A model generated the notes under the pieces. It was not told the DNA's origin, did not search any database, and saw nothing but the letters and a program-made list of their open reading frames with translations. A DNA stretch of 64,000 nucleotides from Blautia parvula (GTDB lineage Bacteria; Bacillota; Clostridia; Lachnospirales; Lachnospiraceae): assembly GCF_020215665.1 (NCBI RefSeq), contig NZ_CP084061.1, positions 1,892,001 to 1,956,000 of the forward strand, given 5' to 3'. Numbering within the stretch: the first letter of the stretch is position 1; each line of letters starts with the position of its first letter. Of this stretch, positions 51,522 through 59,011 are shown piece after piece. A program made the translations under genes and the position numbers.

Positions 51522-53003
51522 ATGCAGACTTATCTGAAGATTCATCCGGATGACAGTGTTGCCGTAGCGCTTGCTCCGCTTGCAGCAGGCACCTCTGTCC
51601 ATTTGGATCACAAGGAAATCCTGTTATCAGAAGATATCCCCCAGGGTCACAAGTTTGCCCTGAAGGACATCCGGGCAGGGGAGGCAGTTATAAAGTACGG
51701 CTCTCCCATCGGACAGGCCAGGGAGGACATCGCCCAAGGCTCCTGGATTCATACCCATAATATGAAAACAGGCCTGGGAGATCTTCTTACCTATACTTAT
51801 CATAAGGATGCGGCAGAGCTTGCCCCCACTGAGGAGCGCTTCTTTCACGGGTACAGAAGAAGCAATGGCCAGGCCGGTGTCCGCAATGAAATCTGGATCA
51901 TTCCAACCGTCGGCTGCGTCAACAACGTGGCAGAAGCCATTGAAAAACAGGCACAGATCTATAAGACCGGCACCATTGATGACATCGCAGCCTTTCCTCA
52001 TCCCTACGGATGTTCCCAGATGGGGGAGGATCAGGAACACACACGCAGGATACTGGCAGACTTGATCAACCACCCCAATGCAGGGGGCGTCCTTGTATTG
52101 GGCCTGGGGTGTGAGAACAGCAATATAGAGGAACTGAAGCGATATATCGGTTCCTACGATCCCAAAAGAGTTCGTTTCCTGGTGGCACAGGAATCTGAGG
52201 ATGAGATCCGCGACGGGCTTGCCGTCATCCGGGAACTTGCAGAATATGCAGGCAGTTTTTCAAGAGAACCCATAAGCTGCAGGGAACTTGTCATCGGCAT
52301 GAAATGCGGCGGCAGCGACGGTCTGTCCGGCATCACAGCCAACCCGACCGTGGGCGGTTTCTCAGACCTGCTCATCTCCAAAGGAGGCACTACGATCCTC
52401 ACCGAGGTACCGGAAATGTTCGGCGCGGAGACACTGCTTATGAATCGCTGCGCCAATGAAGCGCTGTTTGACAGGACCGTTGAACTAATCAATGACTTTA
52501 AAAATTATTTCAAAAGCCACAACCAGACCATCTATGAAAACCCGTCCCCCGGCAATAAAAAGGGAGGGATCTCCACGCTGGAAGACAAATCCATGGGATG
52601 CACACAAAAATCAGGCAGCGCGCCTGTAAAAGGTGTTCTCGCCTACGGGGAACCGGTAAAGGAAAAGGGTCTGAACCTGCTCAGCGCCCCGGGCAATGAT
52701 CTGGTGGCCTCCACAGCCCTGGCTGCATCAGGCGCCCATATTGTCCTGTTCACCACAGGAAGAGGCACCCCTTTCGCCTCCCCTGTGCCCACCGTGAAAA
52801 TCTCCAGCAATACTGCCCTCTATGAGAAGAAAAAAAACTGGATCGACTTCAACTGCGGTCCCATGACAGAGGGTGTGCCCTTAGAGGAGCTGAGCAGTCA
52901 GCTTTTTGAGTATGTGCTGCAGGTCGCTTCCGGTGAGAAAGTCAAAGCAGAGAAAGCCGGTTTTCATGACATGGCTATTTTCAAACAGGGTGTTACGCTT
53001 TAA
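51522..53003 (+). CDS. uxaA: Altronate dehydratase
   Basis: A 493-residue enzyme with both usual parts in one chain: an N-terminal SAF domain (about residues 1-90) and the UxaA dehydratase domain (FHGYRRSNGQAGVRNEIWII; HPYGCSQMGEDQEHTRRIL; LGCENSN; GMKCGGSDGLSGITANPTVG). Converts altronate to 2-keto-3-deoxygluconate. The start at ATG 51522 is 12 nt after AAGGAGG; the ATG at 51510 is directly adjacent and unlikely. Divergent from the lacI gene. Confidence 0.93.
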   Translation: MQTYLKIHPDDSVAVALAPLAAGTSVHLDHKEILLSEDIPQGHKFALKDIRAGEAVIKYGSPIGQAREDIAQGSWIHTHNMKTGLGDLLTYTYHKDAAELAPTEERFFHGYRRSNGQAGVRNEIWIIPTVGCVNNVAEAIEKQAQIYKTGTIDDIAAFPHPYGCSQMGEDQEHTRRILADLINHPNAGGVLVLGLGCENSNIEELKRYIGSYDPKRVRFLVAQESEDEIRDGLAVIRELAEYAGSFSREPISCRELVIGMKCGGSDGLSGITANPTVGGFSDLLISKGGTTILTEVPEMFGAETLLMNRCANEALFDRTVELINDFKNYFKSHNQTIYENPSPGNKKGGISTLEDKSMGCTQKSGSAPVKGVLAYGEPVKEKGLNLLSAPGNDLVASTALAASGAHIVLFTTGRGTPFASPVPTVKISSNTALYEKKKNWIDFNCGPMTEGVPLEELSSQLFEYVLQVASGEKVKAEKAGFHDMAIFKQGVTL

Positions 53004-53066
53004 CACATTTCGCGTGACAGCGCCTGTGGATGGTAATGTAAATATAACAACAGGGGAATAAAAATC

Positions 53067-54566
53067 ATGGAAAAACTCAGTTATCAGATATTAAAAGAAC
53101 AGAATTACAAAGGCTATCTTCTCCGGGAGGCTCCCGAACGTGTCCTCCAATTTGGGGAAGGAAATTTTATGCGTGCCTTTACAGACCATTTTATTGATAT
53201 GTTGAATGAAAAGACAGGTTTCAACGGCAAGGCAGTTCTTGTCCAGCCCCGGCCAAAACGCCCCGGCCACAGCCTGGCTGATGACCTGAACACCCAGGAA
53301 GGGCTTTACACCTTATATCTGCGCGGCTTTGAAAACGGAAGAAAGGTCAGTGACAAGCGTGTCATCTCCTGTGTCAGCCGCTGCCTGAATGCCTATGAAG
53401 ATTACGACGCGGTCATGGCCTGCGCCGAAAATCCTGATCTGCGCTTTATCACCTGCAACACCACCGAGGCCGGAATCGTATACGACCCTGCCTGCAGGTT
53501 TCAGGACAGACCGGCCTCCAGCTTTCCGGGCAAGCTGACCCAGTTTCTCTACCGCCGTTATGAAGTCTTCGGCAGCGAAAAAGGAAAGGGATTCGTTATT
53601 CTTCCCTGTGAGCTTATTGCGGAAAACGGAAAAGAGCTGAAAAAATGTGTGCTTTCGTATGCCGCACAGTGGGATCTGGAGGAAGGCTTCCTTACATGGC
53701 TGGAGGAGGAGAACATGTTCTGCTCCACGCTTGTGGACCGCATTGTCACCGGCTTTCCCAAAGGGGAAGCGGATGCGCTGAATGAGGAAAACGGCTATCT
53801 GGACGCCGCCATGGATACCGGTGAAGTCTTTGCCTTCTGGGTCATTGAGGGACCTGCTGCTTTAAAACAGGAACTTCCATTTGAGAAGGCCGGACTTCCG
53901 GTCCTCATCACAGATGACCACAAACCATACAAGGAGCGCAAGGTCCGAATCTTAAACGGCGCTCATACCTCCATGGTCATGGGGGCATATCTGGCCGGGT
54001 TCGATATCGTGCGGGACTGTATGGAGGATGATGTAGTCTGCGGCTTTATGAATAAAGCAGTCCATGAGGAGATCATCCCCACCCTGTCTCTTCCCAAAGA
54101 GGAGCTGGAGAGTTTCGCCTCCGCCGTCACAGAGCGTTTTAAAAACCCGTTTATCGACCATGCACTGCTGTCCATCTGCCTGAATTCCACCTCCAAATGG
54201 AAAGCCAGGGTCCTGCCGTCCCTGAAGGCGTATATGGACAGGACAGGAAAACTGCCGCTCTGTCTCACAGCCTCCTTTGCCTTCTATCTGGCGTTTTACC
54301 GGGGGAAGGAACTGACAGACGCGGGTCTTGCTGCCGTACGTCCGGACGGTGGTGCTTATACTGTGTCGGACGACAGAAATGTTCTCTCCTTTTTTGCAGC
54401 ACATAAGGATGATACCACAGAGGAATACGTGCACGCGGTCTGTGGCAATGAAGCACTCTGGGATATGGATCTGTGCTCTATACCCGGATTTGAAGCCGCT
54501 GTCACAGATATGCTGAACAAGATCCAGCGCGACGGCGCATATGAAATGATGAAATCCGTCTGCTGA
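53067..54566 (+). CDS. uxaB: Tagaturonate reductase (altronate oxidoreductase)
   Basis: A 499-residue NAD-dependent long-chain mannitol-dehydrogenase type enzyme: RVLQFGEGNFMRAFTDHFID (nucleotide binding), TCNTTEAGIVYDP, RIVTGFPKGEAD, KVRILNGAHTSMVMGAYLAG and FIDHALLSICLNSTSKWKAR. Reduces tagaturonate to altronate, the substrate of the product of uxaA, 63 bp upstream. The pathway is complete from glucuronate or galacturonate to keto-deoxygluconate apart from KDG kinase and aldolase, which are not in the window. Confidence 0.95.
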   Translation: MEKLSYQILKEQNYKGYLLREAPERVLQFGEGNFMRAFTDHFIDMLNEKTGFNGKAVLVQPRPKRPGHSLADDLNTQEGLYTLYLRGFENGRKVSDKRVISCVSRCLNAYEDYDAVMACAENPDLRFITCNTTEAGIVYDPACRFQDRPASSFPGKLTQFLYRRYEVFGSEKGKGFVILPCELIAENGKELKKCVLSYAAQWDLEEGFLTWLEEENMFCSTLVDRIVTGFPKGEADALNEENGYLDAAMDTGEVFAFWVIEGPAALKQELPFEKAGLPVLITDDHKPYKERKVRILNGAHTSMVMGAYLAGFDIVRDCMEDDVVCGFMNKAVHEEIIPTLSLPKEELESFASAVTERFKNPFIDHALLSICLNSTSKWKARVLPSLKAYMDRTGKLPLCLTASFAFYLAFYRGKELTDAGLAAVRPDGGAYTVSDDRNVLSFFAAHKDDTTEEYVHAVCGNEALWDMDLCSIPGFEAAVTDMLNKIQRDGAYEMMKSVC

Positions 54567-54578
54567 TTCTTTAAAAAA

Positions 54579-54636
54579 TAAAAGTGCCCCATATGGAAGC
54601 CTGTAAATTTCCGGTTTTCCATATGAGGCACTTTTA
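54579..54636 (+). terminator. Terminator of the uxaA-uxaB operon
   Basis: AAAAGTGCC-c-CATATGGAA pairs with TTCCATATG-a-GGCACTTTT around an 18-nt loop; ATTTTG follows. Confidence 0.85.
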
Positions 54637-54709
54637 TTTTGTTCCGCATTTCTCACCCGCTGTATTCTGAATCCGGAGGACACCGCCGCATAAAATACAT
54701 GTCCGCCGC

Positions 54710-55561
54710 TTATCCCTCCGCCTGTTTCTCTGCGACAGCACAGATTGTCGTATCCCGGCCTGTAAACGCCTTTCCTGCCACATTATCATAAAATTCCGTG
54801 CAGCACAGCCCTGCACGCTCTATTTCCTTTTTTAAGGTTTCCCTGGTGTACCGCTGGTTCCAAAGATTATAACAGTGGCAGTCCTCCTCTGTGATTACCA
54901 GATACTGCTCCAGAGTGTTATCTGTCTCGGGATATCTGTAATTGCGCTGAATGACCACATGAGGTCCGGCTGACCAGAATCCCTTATCCTGATACTGAAC
55001 CGTCTCCAGTTCTTCAAAAGGCAGAGCACGGGTAAATCCGTCAAGAATAAGGATTCCACCCTGTTTCAGTGCCTTTTTTATTTTCCCCAGCAGAATCCTC
55101 CTGTCCTTTGGAGGCAGTACACCGAAATCACAATAGATCAAAGTTATGACATCAAATGCATTCTCCTCATCCATATCCAGATAATTCTTATATTCATACC
55201 GGATGTCCCTCTTTGTCCCGGCAGCATGTTCTCTGGCGTATTGGACGGACCGTCTGGAAAAATCAAGACCTGTCACCTGAAATCCCCTGTCATCAAACAG
55301 CTCTGCATAGAGTCCCGGTCCGCATCCCAGGTCCAGAAGCTTCTTTCCCGCTCCTCCCCCGCAGCGCTCTGCAATCCAGTCCGCGGATCTTTGTATAAAT
55401 TCATGCTTCCTGGTTGCGCCTTCCGCATCCGGGTCCAAGTGCGCCTCCAGCATATATCCGGAAATATTCTCATCATCCCAGAAAGCGGAGGAGCTGGCTT
55501 CATATATCTGCGGTTTTTGTTTTATATACTCAATCAGTTTCCTGCTGCTGTTATTTTCCAA
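54710..55561 (-). CDS. Class I SAM-dependent methyltransferase
   Basis: A 283-residue methyltransferase with SAM-binding motif LLDLGCGPGLYAELFDDRGF, then VTGLDFSRRSVQYAREHA and DVITLIYCDFGVLPPKDRR. Substrate unknown. Start chosen at TTG 55561 (ENNSSRKLIEYIKQ follows) with AGGGAGA 7 nt upstream. The frame extends to ATG 55627, which would overlap the LURP-one gene; both options are possible. Confidence 0.85.
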   Translation of the reverse strand: MENNSSRKLIEYIKQKPQIYEASSSAFWDDENISGYMLEAHLDPDAEGATRKHEFIQRSADWIAERCGGGAGKKLLDLGCGPGLYAELFDDRGFQVTGLDFSRRSVQYAREHAAGTKRDIRYEYKNYLDMDEENAFDVITLIYCDFGVLPPKDRRILLGKIKKALKQGGILILDGFTRALPFEELETVQYQDKGFWSAGPHVVIQRNYRYPETDNTLEQYLVITEEDCHCYNLWNQRYTRETLKKEIERAGLCCTEFYDNVAGKAFTGRDTTICAVAEKQAEG

Positions 55562-55592
55562 ATATTTTCTCCCTGTCCTGTTTCTGCCGTGT

Positions 55593-56072
55593 CTACCGGT
55601 TTCCATCACTGCAGTTTGCCGCGTCAATGGCGATCACCGTCAGCAGGCCGATCAGCTCATCGTCCTGGCAGGCATAGTCGATCACATACGTGTCCCCCCA
55701 GTGAAAGGGCTCTTTCCTGATATGCATGATCGGGCAGCATTCCTGATAGACATCGTAATCCCATTCCAGAAAATCGCCTTCCACTCTCCAGTCATTATAG
55801 TCGATCTCATATTTGGGCTTAAACAATGCAAAGCGTTTTTGGATACTCCCCAGAGCCCTGCCCCCTGCAATCAGCTCAAACCGGGGCATGACAGTCATCA
55901 GTTTTTCTTTCACCATGCCTACTTCCTCACCGGTATCGTGACGGTAAATGTGTATCTTATGGCCAATAGACAGAAACTCTCCTTTGACAAAATACTTCGG
56001 GTTACCGTATTCATCGTACACATCATAGGTGTCTGTCCAGGAAAATACCCTCTGTTTTATCAGTAATTTCAT
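55593..56072 (-). CDS. LURP-one-related protein
   Basis: A 159-residue protein of the LURP-one/scramblase-like beta-barrel group: LLIKQRVFSWTDTYDVYDEY, GNPKYFVKGEFLSIGHKIHI, YRHDTGEEVGMVKEKLMTVM, PRFELIAGGRALGSIQKRFA. Family members may bind lipids or nucleic acid; the role in bacteria is unknown. It lies just upstream of the methyltransferase gene, so they are likely co-expressed. Confidence 0.85.
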   Translation of the reverse strand: MKLLIKQRVFSWTDTYDVYDEYGNPKYFVKGEFLSIGHKIHIYRHDTGEEVGMVKEKLMTVMPRFELIAGGRALGSIQKRFALFKPKYEIDYNDWRVEGDFLEWDYDVYQECCPIMHIRKEPFHWGDTYVIDYACQDDELIGLLTVIAIDAANCSDGNR

Positions 56073-56159
56073 AAATCCTCCTCCGTTTTTCCTTTTCCTT
56101 TGCCTGTATGCTTATATCTTACCACAATACCTGTACTTTATGGAACAGAAATCGTTACT

Positions 56160-56200
56160 CTCACTGCTTGCCCGGCAGCACGCTTCGCGGGACAGTGCTT
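56160..56200. repeat. Dispersed repeat, copy 4 (first half only)
   Basis: TCACTGCTTGCCCGGCAGC, then ACGCTTCGCGGGACAGTGC matches the first half of the copy at 21301 (TCACTGCGTGCCCAGCA...ACGCTTCG). CACTG and CAGTG pair at the ends and CCCG/CGGG inside. It follows the fabH stop codon directly, without a T-tract. Confidence 0.6.
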
Positions 56201-57161
56201 ACCATTCAAGCAGCGCGGCTCCCCAGGTCAGACCAGCTCCGAATCCTGACAGGATGATCTTGTCCCCCTTTTGCAGCCTTCCTTCACGGTTCATCTCATC
56301 CAGCAAAATGGGAATACTGGCGGCGGATGTATTGCCGTGACGTTCCAGATTTATGGGAAATTTTTCCTCCGCCTCCTTTAGTCTTTTGGCAACTGACTGG
56401 ATGATTCTGCTGTTGGCCTGGTGCAGAACATAATACCTGATCTCCTCTTTCTCTGTCCCGGTCTTTTCCAGTACCTGTGTAATACACTCCGGCACCTTTT
56501 TTACGGCAAATTTGAAAACAGGCTGTCCTTCCATGGCAACATAATCCGCCTCCTGGGCACCGGGTACCAGAACGTTCTTCATCTGGCGGGCACCACAAGT
56601 AAGAACACTGTCCCCTCTGCCGTCTGACCACTGGACCATATCCATGAATCCTGTCTCATGAGCCTTTACCACGACGGCCCCTGCCCCGTCCCCAAACAGC
56701 ACACATGTACCTCTGTCTTCCCAGTTGAGGAGCTTTGACAGAGTTTCCGCTCCGATGATCAGCGCATTTTTGTAAACTCCGCTTTTTATATACGCCTGAA
56801 CCGTGCTTAAGGCAAATACAAACCCCGAACACGCTGCACTTAAATCGAATCCAACGGCGTTCCAGGCACCGATTTCCTTCTGTACCCGGCAGGCAGTATT
56901 TGGGAAAAATGAATCCGGTGTACAGGTAGCCACTAGGATCAGCTCCACATCCGCGGCATCCATTCCCGCATTCTCCAAAGCCTTTTTGGCGGCGCGGCAT
57001 GCCAGAATGGTTGTATTTTCCTCTTTTGCAATCCTTCTCTCCCGGATTCCGGTCCGTGTGGAAATCCACTCATCATTTGTATCCACGATCCTGGACAGAT
57101 CATCATTTGTCACAATATTTTCGGGAACTGCACTGCCTGTTCCGACTATCCTCGCTACCAT
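56199..57161 (-). CDS. fabH: Beta-ketoacyl-ACP synthase III
   Basis: A 320-residue thiolase-fold enzyme. The catalytic triad is intact: Cys in DLSAACSGF, His in YYVLHQANSRI and Asn in ERHGNTSAAS. It condenses an acyl-CoA primer with malonyl-ACP to start fatty-acid synthesis. Other fab genes are not adjacent. It has a strong promoter and a FabT-like operator, so it is probably controlled by fatty-acid supply. Confidence 0.95.
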   Translation of the reverse strand: MVARIVGTGSAVPENIVTNDDLSRIVDTNDEWISTRTGIRERRIAKEENTTILACRAAKKALENAGMDAADVELILVATCTPDSFFPNTACRVQKEIGAWNAVGFDLSAACSGFVFALSTVQAYIKSGVYKNALIIGAETLSKLLNWEDRGTCVLFGDGAGAVVVKAHETGFMDMVQWSDGRGDSVLTCGARQMKNVLVPGAQEADYVAMEGQPVFKFAVKKVPECITQVLEKTGTEKEEIRYYVLHQANSRIIQSVAKRLKEAEEKFPINLERHGNTSAASIPILLDEMNREGRLQKGDKIILSGFGAGLTWGAALLEW

Positions 57162-57284
57162 ATTCTTCCTACCTCTTATTCCATCATATTTTCACCGGAT
57201 AACTGTTCAGCGCAGTAAATGCGCAGACCTGCTGAATCATTACTTCACAGAATCACATCCGGGAATTCATTTAAACTTTCAAAT

Positions 57285-57341
57285 AGTTTGATTATCAAAT
57301 CTTTTCTTTCAAAGTATACTAAGAAAGAGACCGTTTGTCAA
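57285..57341 (-). promoter_or_regulatory. fabH promoter and FabT-like operator
   Basis: Minus strand TTGACA (57336-57341), 17-bp spacer, TATACT (57313-57318). The inverted repeat AGTTTGATTATCAAATCT (57285-57302) lies just downstream and matches the known FabT-type palindrome TTTGATTATCAAA. No fabT gene is in the window. Confidence 0.85.
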
Positions 57342-57353
57342 CTACACAAACGG
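57321..57353 (-). terminator. Terminator of the membrane-protein gene
   Basis: CCGTTTG and CAAACGG pair on the minus strand, with TCTCTTTCTT after. The hairpin loop and right arm contain the TTGACA box of the fabH promoter, so terminator and promoter overlap. Confidence 0.75.
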
Positions 57354-57364
57354 CCTCCCGGTAT

Positions 57365-58369
57365 CTATTCATCCTCTTTATAAATTTTCTGTATTTCCTG
57401 GGAAAGCTCCCGGCTCAGATCATCCAGGTCAATTCCCGTTCCCACACCCCGGTATGGGGCATTATCCGGCTCCGGTCTGCGGTTATAGTCCTGTTCCCGC
57501 AGCTTTGCCATATCGGGGATCTCTCTTGTCTTCTCTCCCGGCTCCTCTGCCGGCCTGCGCGGTGTCTGGCTGCGCGGCGTCTGGCTGCGGCTGCCGCCCC
57601 CGCTTCTTCCTGTTCCGGAAGATGTCCGGCTCTGGGCCGTATTATTTCTGCTCTTCTCTGTGGTCTTATATACCGTTTTCTTCCTGGTCTTCTTTTTCCT
57701 GCCCGGCAGCGTGGGAAGGCTGAACTTCCGTTTCTTCCGGTTGAAAAGCGGTTCCCGGCTGCTGCCTTTGCTGCCCTGCTTTTTTTCCCTGTTTCGAAGA
57801 AGAGGCGCTGCCTGCACCGCGATTCCGAGAAAAGCCAGGATCAGACCCAGCAGCCATGTACCCGCGCCGCCGTCTTTGCCTGTCATGGAAAACAGGATCC
57901 TGATAGCGCCAAGACCGCCGCAGATACCCGTGATGCCGATGATCACATACTCCTCATATCCGATAGCCATGGTGGCCGCAAAGATTCCTATGGCAATACA
58001 GATGATCCTGCCCGTGTCCGTAGGCGCACTGAAAAAAGAGTTTGCCAGCGCATATACAAGGCCTGCGCACAGCACGAAAATTCCAAGTTTATAAAATACC
58101 CATGCAAGCGCACCCAGCACCACCGCTCCGGCAAGTCCCGCGATCACCACATATTTTGCCTCGTGCAGAAAATAATACCCTGCAATACCGCCCGCTGCGG
58201 CACCGATCACAAGCCCGAGGATACTGCCCCAGACTTTCCTGAGCTTATAGCCCATAAAACAGTTCAGCAGTGCAAATATAAGCCCTGCCAGCATAATTCC
58301 CGTCGTATACTTTTCCACAACATTCCCGTACTGGGAAGTCACAATGTTTAAAATATCTGCCGGATTCAT
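57365..58369 (-). CDS. Polytopic membrane protein with basic cytoplasmic tail
   Basis: A 334-residue protein. About seven membrane segments in the first 195 residues (TTGIMLAGLIFALLNCFMGY; WGSILGLVIGAAAGGIAGYY; and so on) resemble the TM7S3/TM198 (DUF4203) domain. The tail is rich in Arg, Lys, Pro and Ser (SRSQTPRSQTPRR) and ends in a short acidic helix. Start at ATG 58369 with AAGGTGA upstream. Role unknown. Confidence 0.82.
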   Translation of the reverse strand: MNPADILNIVTSQYGNVVEKYTTGIMLAGLIFALLNCFMGYKLRKVWGSILGLVIGAAAGGIAGYYFLHEAKYVVIAGLAGAVVLGALAWVFYKLGIFVLCAGLVYALANSFFSAPTDTGRIICIAIGIFAATMAIGYEEYVIIGITGICGGLGAIRILFSMTGKDGGAGTWLLGLILAFLGIAVQAAPLLRNREKKQGSKGSSREPLFNRKKRKFSLPTLPGRKKKTRKKTVYKTTEKSRNNTAQSRTSSGTGRSGGGSRSQTPRSQTPRRPAEEPGEKTREIPDMAKLREQDYNRRPEPDNAPYRGVGTGIDLDDLSRELSQEIQKIYKEDE

Positions 58370-58456
58370 TTTGATCACCTTACCCCTTATCTGTTTATGT
58401 AACTGTTCTTCACCTGCAGTCCCTTCTCTGCCCTTTACAGAAAGGGAACTGCAGCA

Positions 58457-59011
58457 TCACACACTCTCTCCCCTGAAAGTGGTTTTCAAATATACTTTTT
58501 TGATATACCTGAGGGTTTCCTTTTCCCCTTTTTCCGCCAGCATGCGCAGCAGAAATTCCAGGTCCTCATTGGTCTTCTCATGCACAAACCAAAGTCTGTC
58601 TCTGCTCTTCAGAAAATAGGCCAGAGGCGCCTGATCCGTATAAGTCCCCGGATTATAGACCCTGGAAGCGCTGATCCGGTCCATGACCATCTCCGCAATG
58701 TATTTCCTGGGCATGGGAACACCCTGAATGACTGTGTCACAGTCCACACCGTAGTCCACCCAGTGCTCAAAATGATGCTTATTCCTTCCATAGTGGTGAA
58801 TCCAGGATGTGGACAGCCCGGTGTCTTCCCGCTCCGCATTGTTGGGACTTCTGTTTCCCTGATAATACCTGCATCCAACGGAAAATTCCGTCCAGGAATA
58901 TTTTGACAGGTCATGCAGCAGCCCCTGCCGGTACAGACCTATTTTAAAACAGTAGCGCATGACCAGCAGCTTATGGCTGGTAATTGTCTTGAAATGTGCC
59001 CATATATGCAT
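58457..59011 (-). CDS. DUF5662 family protein
   Basis: A 184-residue soluble protein with several conserved His/Asp positions (LLHDLSKYSWTEFSVGCRYY, HHYGRNKHHFEHWVDYG), which look like a metal-binding HD-type site. The ATG overlaps the stop codon of the upstream GH13 gene in a TAATG arrangement, so translation is coupled. Function unknown. Confidence 0.85.
   Translation of the reverse strand: MHIWAHFKTITSHKLLVMRYCFKIGLYRQGLLHDLSKYSWTEFSVGCRYYQGNRSPNNAEREDTGLSTSWIHHYGRNKHHFEHWVDYGVDCDTVIQGVPMPRKYIAEMVMDRISASRVYNPGTYTDQAPLAYFLKSRDRLWFVHEKTNEDLEFLLRMLAEKGEKETLRYIKKVYLKTTFRGESV

Noticed and set aside
57335-58351. 338-residue ORF opposite the membrane protein gene
   Set aside because: Antisense shadow in GC-rich sequence; composition is not protein-like.
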